A DNA stretch of 36,351 nt from an uncultured Gemmiger sp. (lineage in GTDB: Bacteria; Bacillota; Clostridia; Oscillospirales; Ruminococcaceae): positions 1 to 36,351 of the forward strand of contig CALWNP010000025.1 of assembly GCA_944382835.1 (NCBI GenBank), given 5' to 3'. The translations under genes were made by a program, and so were the position numbers. Within the stretch, counting starts at the first letter, position 1; the number at the start of each line of letters is the position of its first letter. Below the pieces are notes generated by a model. That model was not told the origin of the DNA, made no database searches, and worked only from the letters and a program-made list of their open reading frames with translations. Positions 22,900 to 30,036 of the stretch are shown in pieces.

Positions 22900-23321
22900 C
22901 TTTGGCCCCTGGCGGGGGCCCGTCGGCTGACGGGAGAACGGCTGCTTTCCGATAGGCCCGTCGGGGACCGTAGGCCCGGTGCTGCGGGTTTCGGGGTGGA
23001 CCACCCCGCAAGCGATCCTCCCCCGAAGGCGTTCCTTTTTGTGACCGTGGTAAGGTAGTGTTTGTGCTTACCATACAGTTCCGCGCGAGACGCGGAACAC
23101 CCATTTCGGAACCAACGCTGCGCGTTGGTTTGTGCATCGCGCTATGCGCGATTGCGCAGCATAGCTGCTCAGGCACAAAAAGTCCCACCGTTCCGATGCG
23201 GTGGACGCACGGCCAGGGCTGTAAGCCCTGGACTCCTCAAAGGGCCCACCCCTGACGGGCCCTTTGAGCAAGGTATGGATCTAGAATCAAGGGCATCCGC
23301 CCTTGATAATCCTTCTCTATA
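22900..23321 (+). repeat. Hairpin-chain repeat, copy B (long form)
   Basis: This copy starts just past the small-ORF stop and, read in that direction, has the internal module (23044-23176) and then stems 23185-23204, 23213-23231 (CCAGGGCT/AGCCCTGG), 23238-23266 (CAAAGGGCCC/GGGCCCTTTG) and 23286-23307 (ATCAAGGGC/GCCCTTGAT), closing with CCTTCTCTATA. Its internal module is nearly identical to that in copy C and itself consists of short palindromes. Together with copy C it makes a large interrupted inverted repeat. Confidence 0.85.
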
Positions 23322-23325
23322 AAAC

Positions 23326-23380
23326 AAAAGCCAGAAACAACAGGATAGGCGTGTTGCCTCATCCTTGTTTCTGGCTTTTT
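23326..23380. terminator. Strong hairpin at the centre of the inverted repeat
   Basis: AAAAGCCAGAAACA pairs with TGTTTCTGGCTTTT (14 bp), then a 2-nt bulge and AGGAT/ATCCT; a T5 run lies on the plus strand and an A-run on the other side. It sits between copies B and C and could end transcription from both sides. The adjoining 23381-23470 shows only a small GGAGGAGCCTCC palindrome. Confidence 0.75.
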
Positions 23381-23470
23381 GGTTTATGTTGCAGTTTTCG
23401 GAAGTGTTTTCTAAAACCCTTCCTCTAGGTTTGGATTCCGGTTCCGGAGGAGCCTCCGTAGGTGGTGGAT

Positions 23471-23868
23471 TATAGAGAAGGTTTGAAAAGGGCGAAGCCC
23501 TTTCCCTAATAAATTCTTCCTTGCTCAAAGGGTCCGTCCGCGGTGGACCCTTTGAGGGGTCCAGGGTTGAAAACCCTGGTCGGGCGTCCACCGCCTCGAA
23601 ACGGTGGAACCTTTTGTGCCTGCGCAGCTATGCTGCGCAATCGCGCATAGCGCGATGCACAAACCAACGCGCAGCGTTGGTTCCGAAATGGGTGTTCCGC
23701 GTCTCGCGCGGAACTGTATGGTAAGCACAAACACTACCTTACTACGGTTACAAAAAAGGAACGCTTTCGGGGGAATGCCGCCTTCGGGGTGGTCCACCCC
23801 GACAAAACCAGCGAGAAACATCCGAACCCCGTCGGGCCTATCGGAAAGCAGCCGCTTTCCCAAAAAGG
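23471..23868 (-). repeat. Hairpin-chain repeat, copy C (long form)
   Basis: This copy touches the stop of the EamA transporter (23869) and reads in that gene's direction: tail, internal module (about 23616-23750), then stems 23588-23607, 23561-23579 (CCAGGGTT/AACCCTGG), 23526-23554 (CAAAGGGTCC/GGACCCTTTG) and about 23486-23503. Two stems differ from copies A and B by paired changes that keep base pairing. No ORF in it is supported. Confidence 0.85.
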
Positions 23869-24774
23869 TCAAGCCTTCCGCTCAGGAAGCTGCGCCGCCA
23901 CAATGGCGACAAACATCAAACAACACCCGATGGTTTCCTGAACCGTCAGCACCTGCCCCAGCACAAAGAACCCCGCCACCGCGCTGAAGACGCTCTCCAT
24001 GCACATGGCCAGGCTGGCAATGGTGGGGTCCAGGTCCTTCTGGCCCAGGATCTGCAGGGTGTAGGCCACCCCGCTGGAAAAGATACCGCAGTAGGCAATG
24101 GAGATCCCCGCCCCCGCCAGCTGGGCCAGGGTGGGCTGCTCGAAGGCCAGCATGCAGAGGGTGGAGAGCACCGCCGTGGTGAAGAACTCGGCAAAGCTCA
24201 GCTGCACCCCGTCCAGCCGGGGGCTGAACCGGTCCACCAGCATGATCTGGAAGGTGAACAGCAGGGCGCAGAGCAGCAGCTGCCACTCGCCGCCGGTCAG
24301 GGCCAGGGTGCCCCGGCCCGCCAGGCAGAGCAGGTAGAGCCCCACCAGGCTCACCGCCACACAGACCCACAGCTTGACCCCCGGACGGCGGCCGAAAACC
24401 ATGCCGCAGATGGGGACCAGCACCACATACAGAGCGGTCAGAAACCCCGCCTTGGCGGTGCCGGTGGTGCCAATGCCCATCTGCTGGGCCGCCGAGGCCG
24501 CAAAGAGCATGATCCCGCAGAGCACGCCCCCCTTGACCAGGGTGCGGGGCGCCAGCCAGAAGGGCCGGCGGCTGCCCGCCCGCTTGTCCAGCAGGCGGCG
24601 CACCCCCATGATCCCCGCCAGAAAGACACAGGCCAGCCAGCTGCGGCTGGCCAGGAAGGTGTAGGGCCCCACATAGCCGCTGCCCACGCTCTGGGCCACA
24701 AAGGCGGTGCCCCAGATAAAGGCCGCCAGCAACAGCAGCAGGGTGTTGCGCATCTGTTTGCGGTCAAACTGCAT
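23869..24774 (-). CDS. EamA/DMT-family transporter
   Basis: A 301-residue protein with ten membrane helices in two EamA repeats (about 8-145 and 155-295), the layout of drug/metabolite transporters that export amino acids or other small metabolites. Typical signals are LLLLAAFIWGTAFVAQ at the start, TTGTAKAGFLTALYVVLVP at the end of the first repeat, and LGQVLTVQETIGC near the end. The ATG at 24774 has AGAAGGAGG upstream; the in-frame ATG 36 bp earlier lacks a site. The substrate is not predictable. Its 3' end abuts repeat copy C. Confidence 0.9.
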   Translation of the reverse strand: MQFDRKQMRNTLLLLLAAFIWGTAFVAQSVGSGYVGPYTFLASRSWLACVFLAGIMGVRRLLDKRAGSRRPFWLAPRTLVKGGVLCGIMLFAASAAQQMGIGTTGTAKAGFLTALYVVLVPICGMVFGRRPGVKLWVCVAVSLVGLYLLCLAGRGTLALTGGEWQLLLCALLFTFQIMLVDRFSPRLDGVQLSFAEFFTTAVLSTLCMLAFEQPTLAQLAGAGISIAYCGIFSSGVAYTLQILGQKDLDPTIASLAMCMESVFSAVAGFFVLGQVLTVQETIGCCLMFVAIVAAQLPERKA

Positions 24775-24869
24775 CAAAAATCCTCCTTCTGGCCGGGCAG
24801 GCCCCGGCACCCAAAAAGGCCCCGGCGCGGGCCGTCTGGCCGTTGCCGGGGCATCGTCCCCCTGGGGGG

Positions 24870-25475
24870 TTATTCCTTTCCCTCGATGTCGGTCAGCTCG
24901 CTGCTGCCCACACCGGTGACCATCATGCCGCCGGTGATGTAGTACCGGCTGGAATCATAGCTGACGGTGATCTTGTACTTGGCGCCGGGGGTCAAGCCGG
25001 AGACCTGCTGGGTGTAGCAGTCGCCGCCGGTGGTGAAGTACACCGTGCTGCCCTTGACATAGCTGGTGGTCTGCTGGTCGTCCGACAGCTGCCACAGCGC
25101 CGCCTTGTACTCCAGCAGGCCGGTGGACTCGGTGGTGGCGTAGCTGGTGATGGTGACGGTGTCGCTGGCCGCCACAAAGTAGCTGGTGCTGCGGTTGGCA
25201 ATGCCGTTGAACTGAATGTAGAGGGCATCGCCCGAAACTTCCACATTGAAGTTGCCGGAGCTGGGCATGTCCTCGGGGAAGGTGATGCTGCCGCCCTGGG
25301 TGGCATAGACATCCACCGTCGCCTCGGCGTCGGAGTCATCCTCCGCCACAAAGCCCATCGCCTTGACAACATTGTAGACCATGTCCGACATCACTTGTTT
25401 GGGGCTGCAGGCCGTCAGGCTCATCGCCAGCACAACGGTCAGGGCCAGCGCCCCCAGACGTTTTGCTAATTTCAT
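24870..25475 (-). CDS. Lipoprotein of unknown function
   Basis: A 201-residue lipoprotein: signal with lipobox SLTAC (C23), then a beta-strand-rich domain with many Thr, Ser, Tyr and Gly residues and few charged ones (for example YFVAASDTVTITSYAT and SGLTPGAKYKITVSYDS). The last resembles fibronectin-III-like or carbohydrate-binding sandwich edges, but I cannot name a family. GGAGG precedes the ATG at 25475. It has its own promoter and lies downstream of the CpsB/BY-kinase pair, so a surface or envelope role is inferred from location only. Confidence 0.7.
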   Translation of the reverse strand: MKLAKRLGALALTVVLAMSLTACSPKQVMSDMVYNVVKAMGFVAEDDSDAEATVDVYATQGGSITFPEDMPSSGNFNVEVSGDALYIQFNGIANRSTSYFVAASDTVTITSYATTESTGLLEYKAALWQLSDDQQTTSYVKGSTVYFTTGGDCYTQQVSGLTPGAKYKITVSYDSSRYYITGGMMVTGVGSSELTDIEGKE

Positions 25476-25521
25476 CTAGGAACCTCCACAGACGGGTCAT
25501 AACATTGAAAACACTCTGCTT

Positions 25522-25550
25522 ATTATACCCGATTCGACCGCAGCAGACAA
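25522..25550 (-). promoter_or_regulatory. Promoter of the lipoprotein gene
   Basis: Minus-strand TTGTCT (25545-25550), a 17-bp spacer and a perfect TATAAT (25522-25527). Confidence 0.75.
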
Positions 25551-25567
25551 GAGCCGGCGGCCAGGTT

Positions 25568-26326
25568 TCACCGAAAGAGGGAAAACCGTGCCTTGGGCTC
25601 GGTGGGCTCGGGCAGGGCGGTGGGCTCTTTGCCCGCAAACAGGGCGTCCCCGTTGCGGATCATCCCCTCCACCATCTCCTCGCCGTACCAGTGGCGCACC
25701 TGTTCCAGCCCCTTGGCCAGCTGGGCCGGCCGGCGGTGAACCGAGTGGGCGTCGGTGGCCAAGGTATGTACCAGATTCCAGCCGATGAGCTTTTTCATCT
25801 GCTTAGTCTCGTGGGGCTTGCGCAGCAGGCTGCTGGCGTTCATGTGGGTGTAGATGCCGGCGCACACCAGCTCGTAGAGCATCTCGGGGTGTTCCAGCAC
25901 ATAGGGGTAACGGTCCACATGGGCCAGCAGGGGGCGGAAGCCCTGCATCTGGATGTCAAAGAGGATCTCCTTGGTCCAGCCGGGGTTGTAATCCACCGGC
26001 AGCTCGATGAGCAGGATGTCGGTGCCCGACAAGCAGAGCTTTTTCAGATCCAGCTCGGGCAGGGCGGGGGAAAAATAGATCTCGGCCCCCAGCTTGAACT
26101 CGATCTTCAGGCCGCTTTTCTGCAGCGGCTCGGCCAGGGCCATGACCCCCCGCCGCCGTTTCTGGCAGAATTCCTCCACCGTCTCCCGCTCCGAGTTGAA
26201 GTGGGGGGTCAGCACAATCTGGTTGACCCCGTCCCGGTCTTCCATCTGCAGCAGCTGGATCGAGGCGTCGGGGTTGCGCGCCCCGTCGTCGATGCCGGGC
26301 AGAATGTGGCAGTGCAGATCAGTCAT
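25568..26326 (-). CDS. CpsB/YwqE-type protein-tyrosine phosphatase (PHP fold)
   Basis: A 252-residue manganese-dependent phosphatase of the PHP superfamily, which in Gram-positive bacteria removes phosphate from the tyrosine tail of BY-kinases and so controls exopolysaccharide assembly. Metal-binding motifs are visible: DLHCHILPGIDDGA (3-16), TPHF (about 40-43), and the later LLAHVDRYPY and TDAHS. It lies 65 bp after the BY-kinase and is probably in the same message, the usual arrangement. GGAAAGG precedes the ATG at 26326. No polysaccharide synthesis cluster is present in the window. Confidence 0.9.
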   Translation of the reverse strand: MTDLHCHILPGIDDGARNPDASIQLLQMEDRDGVNQIVLTPHFNSERETVEEFCQKRRRGVMALAEPLQKSGLKIEFKLGAEIYFSPALPELDLKKLCLSGTDILLIELPVDYNPGWTKEILFDIQMQGFRPLLAHVDRYPYVLEHPEMLYELVCAGIYTHMNASSLLRKPHETKQMKKLIGWNLVHTLATDAHSVHRRPAQLAKGLEQVRHWYGEEMVEGMIRNGDALFAGKEPTALPEPTEPKARFSLFR

Positions 26327-26391
26327 AGCGGTTCCTTTCCAAGGGCGGGCCGGGGCAGGTGGCCGGAACGGGACCGGCCGGGGTCATGCGG

Positions 26392-27888
26392 TTATTCGGC
26401 AGAGCCTTTCTCCCCCTTGCCATCTTTGCCGTCTTTGTCGTAGTAGTTGTAGTAGTAGGAGTAGGAGTAGCCGGTCTGGCGGGTGGTGGTCTTGGCGTCG
26501 AACTCGTTGAGGACGGTGCCCAGGATGTGCACCCCGGTGTTCTCCAGGTTCTTCTTGGCCAGCTGGATGGTCTCGGTGTTGGCAAAGCCCTGGCGGACCA
26601 CCAGCAGGGCGCCGTCGGCATAGCTGCCCACCACCGCCGCGTCGGTGACCACCGAGACAGGCGGGGTATCAATAATCACATAGTCGTAGACCTCGCTGAG
26701 CTTTTTGACCAGCGAGCGCATCTTGTTGGAGCCCAGCAGCTCGGCGGGGTTGGGCGGGATGGCGCCCACCGTCAGCACATGGATGTTGAACTCGGAATTC
26801 TGGATGATGGCATCCCCCAGCGAGACGGTGCCGGCCAGCACGCCGGTCAGGCCCTGGCTGCGCTTGTTGCTGATGTGCAGATAGCGGTGGACCACCGGCT
26901 TGCGCAGGTCGCCGTCCACCAGGATCACCCGCTTGCCGCTCTCGGCCAGCGAGGCCGCCAGGTTGATGGCCAGGCCGCTCTTGCCCTCGGCCGCCAGGGA
27001 GGAGGTGACGATGATGACCTTGCACTCGCTGGACACCGCCATGAAGTTCAGGTTGGTGCGCAGGGATTTGAAGGACTCCACATAGGAGAAGGGCACGTCC
27101 TTGTTGGTGATGGTGATCAGCCGGCGTTCCACATGGCCGTTCTTGTCCTGGTTGCGGCGGCGCTTCTTTTTGTCGCCGGGCAGGGTGACCAGCGGGATGA
27201 CCCCCAGCACGTTGAGGCCCAGCTTTTTCTGGATGTCGGCGTCGGTCTTGATGGTGTTGTTGAGCAGCTCCCGCAGGATCAGGAAGCCGGCGGAGAGCAC
27301 CAGGCCGACGGCCGCGGCGATGGCGGTGTTGCGCACCTTGGAGGGAGACACCGGGGTGCTGCCCACCCGGGCCGCCGAGATCAGCCGCACCGAGCCGGCC
27401 TCCACCGTGTTGAGGATGACATCGGGGGCCACGTTGGTGATCTCCTCCGCCATCCGGCGGGCGGACTCGGGGTTGGGGTCGGTGACCGAGATCTGGATGA
27501 CCTGGGTATCATCCACCGCGCTCACATTCACCTTGCTGCTGAGCTGTTCATAGCTCAGGGTCAGGCCCAGATTGGTGATGACCTGGTCCAGCACGGTATC
27601 GCTCTTGATGATGATGCTGTAGGTGGACACCAGCTTCTGGGCCGAGTTGATCTGGTCGGTGGTGACGTTGGTGTTCTGGTCCTGCCGGGTGTTGACGATC
27701 ATGGTGGCGCTGGCCTGGTACTGGGGGGTGATGAAGAGCACCGTCCCCGCAAAGCCCACCACCGCAAAGAGCAGGGTGGTCAGAATGATGGCCGCCAGAT
27801 GGTTCTTGAGCAGGATTGCAAGCTCCAGAAGGTCAACTTCTTCCTCTTCGCTCTCGCTGCTGGTGGAAATGTTCTTTTCGTTCTCCAA
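26392..27888 (-). CDS. Wzz-type chain-length domain fused to BY-kinase
   Basis: A 498-residue membrane protein. Residues 28-53 and about 186-206 are the two helices of a Wzz/CpsC polysaccharide co-polymerase domain, with the Pro-rich STPVSPSKVRN before the second. Residues 270-470 are a bacterial tyrosine kinase: AAEGKS P-loop, VILVDGDLRKP (Walker A') and YVIIDTPPV (Walker B). The C-terminus is a tyrosine cluster (YSYSYYYNYY), the autophosphorylation target. The P-loop has Ala where PGEGKS is usual, and the kinase is fused to its activator rather than separate. The start is a TTG at 27888 with GGAGAGG 5 bp upstream; no ATG is available. Confidence 0.9.
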   Translation of the reverse strand: MENEKNISTSSESEEEEVDLLELAILLKNHLAAIILTTLLFAVVGFAGTVLFITPQYQASATMIVNTRQDQNTNVTTDQINSAQKLVSTYSIIIKSDTVLDQVITNLGLTLSYEQLSSKVNVSAVDDTQVIQISVTDPNPESARRMAEEITNVAPDVILNTVEAGSVRLISAARVGSTPVSPSKVRNTAIAAAVGLVLSAGFLILRELLNNTIKTDADIQKKLGLNVLGVIPLVTLPGDKKKRRRNQDKNGHVERRLITITNKDVPFSYVESFKSLRTNLNFMAVSSECKVIIVTSSLAAEGKSGLAINLAASLAESGKRVILVDGDLRKPVVHRYLHISNKRSQGLTGVLAGTVSLGDAIIQNSEFNIHVLTVGAIPPNPAELLGSNKMRSLVKKLSEVYDYVIIDTPPVSVVTDAAVVGSYADGALLVVRQGFANTETIQLAKKNLENTGVHILGTVLNEFDAKTTTRQTGYSYSYYYNYYDKDGKDGKGEKGSAE

Positions 27889-27994
27889 GAAAACCTCTCC
27901 TTACTTCCGGCGAACCGCCATTGTGTTTTCCGCCCCGGCCCGAAGTTCCAAAACCCGGGCTGCCGGTTCTTTCGGCAGGCATTTACATTTTAGT

Positions 27995-28024
27995 ATTATA
28001 CCATCATGCACAGCGCTTTTTCAA
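27995..28024 (-). promoter_or_regulatory. Promoter of the BY-kinase/CpsB operon
   Basis: Minus-strand TTGAAA (28019-28024), an 18-bp spacer and a perfect TATAAT (27995-28000). The 100-nt leader contains a small hairpin CTGCCG/CGGCAG (27960-27978). Confidence 0.65.
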
Positions 28025-28065
28025 TAGATTGCCAAGACTTGTCTGAAACGCACAAAAACCCGAAA

Positions 28066-28614
28066 TCAATTCTTTCTCTTTTGGGTGGGCGCAGCGGCAA
28101 GGGCGCACATGTAACCGATGGCAAAGAGGGTCCAGCGGGGGTTGTTCATCTCCCGCTTGATGGCCCCCATGGCGGCAAAGCAGGGGGCGCAGAGGAGGTT
28201 GAAGATCATGAAGCTGTAAGCCGCCAGGGCGGAGTAGTCCGCCGCGATGCTGGACCAGATCTCCTCGCCGTTCTCCCCCACCTCGCCGAAGCCGTAGAGC
28301 ACCCCGAAGGTGCCCACCACATTCTCCTTGGCGATGAGGCCGGTGACGGTGGCCACGGTGGCCTTCCAGTTGCCGAAGCCCAGAGGAGCGAAGAGGAAGG
28401 AGACCGCCCCGCCAATGGAGGCCAGCAGCGAGGTGTTGTTGTCCTCCACCATGCCGAAGCCGGTTTCGGTGATGCCGGAGCTCTGGAGGAACCAGAGCAG
28501 GACGGTGGAGACCAGGATGACGGTGCCTGCCCGCTTGATGAAGGACCAGCCCCGCTCCCAGGTGGCCCGCAGCACATTGCCCCAGGCCGGGACATGGTAG
28601 GCGGGCGGCGAAAT
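28066..28614 (-). pseudogene. feoB: feoB fragment (gate/transmembrane region only)
   Basis: An internal piece of the ferrous iron transporter FeoB, about 180 residues. Recognisable FeoB sequence runs from YHVPAWGNVLRATWERGWSFIKRAGTVIL-type residues through NVVGTFGVLYG to CAPCFAAMGAIKREMNNPRWT. The whole N-terminal GTPase domain and first gate are missing, and after GYMCALA the C-terminus departs from the family (no final helix). The fragment has no start codon or ribosome binding site and is cut off by the promoter of the next gene at 28636. A much longer open frame through it to 31296 is antisense to real genes. It is best read as a deletion remnant. Confidence 0.8.
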
Positions 28615-28635
28615 TTTCTCCCCGTCCGGCCGGGA

Positions 28636-28664
28636 TTGTTGCGGGGCGGCTTTTGTGTTACAAT
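28636..28664 (+). promoter_or_regulatory. Promoter of the solute-binding lipoprotein
   Basis: TTGTTG (28636-28641), a 17-bp spacer and TACAAT (28659-28664). Confidence 0.65.
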
Positions 28665-28719
28665 AGGCAGAGAACTGCGGCGCCCCCCGGGACGCCCGGA
28701 ACCAAAGGGAGGAAACGGG

Positions 28720-29970
28720 ATGAGAAGAGCTATCGCGGCGGCAGGGGCCGCCCTGCTGGCCGCCGGGCTGCTGGCGGGCTGCGGGGGCCAGCCCCAGACC
28801 ACCATCACCCTGTGGGCCGGTCCGGTGGGGGATTTCGCCACCGGCACCGAGGAGGAGGACCCCGCCGCCGGGGTGATCGCCGCCTTCCGTAAGGAGAATC
28901 CCGGCATCGGGGTGGAGGTCAGCTATCTGTCCGCCGCCGACATCGACGCCAAGCTGGCCGCCGGGGAGCGCCCCGACCTGCTGCTGGACAGCAGCGAGCG
29001 GCTGATCCGGGCCGCCGACAGCGGGGTAGCTTTTGCCGACCTGGGCGGGCTGTGGACCGAGGATCTGCAGGCCGATGTGAACGGGGTGAGCGAGGCCATC
29101 GCCCCCGCCTGCCAGGACGGCAGCGGAAGCTGGCGGGTGCTGCCGCTGGCGGTGATGGTGGACTGCATGGCGGTGAACCCCACCCTGTTTGAGGCGGCGG
29201 GGGCCGGTGACCTGCTCACCGACAGCCGCACCTGGACCCCCGACCAGTTCACCTGGGCGCTGGACCGTCTGGTGGACAGCGGCATCTACCAGACCGGGCT
29301 GCTCTATTCCGGCGCAGCCTACGGCGACCAGGGCACCCGGATGCTGGCCCAGAACCTGGCGGGGATTTCCTTCACCGACGCCGGCCACACCCGGTACACC
29401 TTTGAGGGGGAGAAGGCGCTGGCGGCCCTGACCACCCTGCGCAGCCTCTGTGATACCAAGCGGCTGAGCTACGAGAATGCCGCCACCGCCGCCGACGCCA
29501 TCCGGGTCTTTGCGGGGGGAAGCAGCGCCCTGAGCCTGTGCTGGAGCGCCACGATCCAGAACACCTTTGCCGCCGAATCCCCCTTTACCCCCTACCCGAT
29601 GGCCTATCCGGCCCAGGGGGACCCGGTGCTCTACGGCACCGTCTGGGGCTTTGCCCTGCCCGACACCGGCGACAGCGCCAAAATGGCGGCGGCCCAGGCC
29701 CTGGCCCAGAGCCTGTGCGCCAGCCCCGACGCGGTGCGGCTGACCGGCCAGCTGCCGGCCCGCAGCAGCCTGGGGGATGTCTGGGCCGAGACCCCCTATG
29801 CCCAGCAGATGGCCGGCTTTGCGGCGCTGCTGCCCTATCTGGGGGACCTGTACGGGGTGACCCCCGGCTGGAACGATCAGCGGGAGGCCTGGCGGGTGCT
29901 GATGCAGGACACCGTCACCGCCGAGACGGTGGACGCCGCCCTGGCCACCTACACCGCCGCGGTGGGCTAA
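28720..29970 (+). CDS. ABC-type extracellular solute-binding lipoprotein (family 1)
   Basis: A 416-residue lipoprotein receptor: a short signal with lipobox LLAGC (C21), then a family-1 solute-binding fold. It opens TITLWAGPVGDF and has PDLLLDSSERLI and GVIAAFRKENPGIGVEV, typical of sugar receptors of ABC importers. AAAGGGAGG precedes the ATG at 28720. No permease or ATPase gene is near, and a terminator follows the gene, so it is an orphan receptor that must borrow a transporter elsewhere. It lies in the same region as an arabinofuranosidase, but separate promoters mean a link is only a guess. Confidence 0.85.
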   Translation: MRRAIAAAGAALLAAGLLAGCGGQPQTTITLWAGPVGDFATGTEEEDPAAGVIAAFRKENPGIGVEVSYLSAADIDAKLAAGERPDLLLDSSERLIRAADSGVAFADLGGLWTEDLQADVNGVSEAIAPACQDGSGSWRVLPLAVMVDCMAVNPTLFEAAGAGDLLTDSRTWTPDQFTWALDRLVDSGIYQTGLLYSGAAYGDQGTRMLAQNLAGISFTDAGHTRYTFEGEKALAALTTLRSLCDTKRLSYENAATAADAIRVFAGGSSALSLCWSATIQNTFAAESPFTPYPMAYPAQGDPVLYGTVWGFALPDTGDSAKMAAAQALAQSLCASPDAVRLTGQLPARSSLGDVWAETPYAQQMAGFAALLPYLGDLYGVTPGWNDQREAWRVLMQDTVTAETVDAALATYTAAVG

Positions 29971-29985
29971 CCATAGAATGTTTCG

Positions 29986-30013
29986 GGACCGGCCCGCCGG
30001 GCCGGTCCTTTTT
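29986..30013 (+). terminator. Terminator after the solute-binding protein
   Basis: GGACCGGCCC GCC GGGCCGGTCC followed by TTTTTG. The MATE gene begins only 24 bp later with no promoter seen, so read-through probably drives it. Confidence 0.85.
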
Positions 30014-30036
30014 GTTTGGGAGAGGAGATGTGTCGG

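Noticed and set aside
21524-23188. Long N-terminal extension of the transketolase subunit
   Set aside because: It would run through a clear promoter, a palindrome and repeat DNA; the start at 22390 has a good ribosome binding site and fits the family.
23588-23615. T-box-like GGTGGAACC sequence in repeat copy C
   Set aside because: No specifier loop or aminoacyl-tRNA gene downstream; the sequence belongs to a repeat stem and lies in a 3'-end context.
23169-23730. Small ORFs inside repeat copies B and C (about 65-140 codons)
   Set aside because: They read through hairpins, appear in several frames of both copies, and lack ribosome binding sites; open frames here are a by-product of palindromes.
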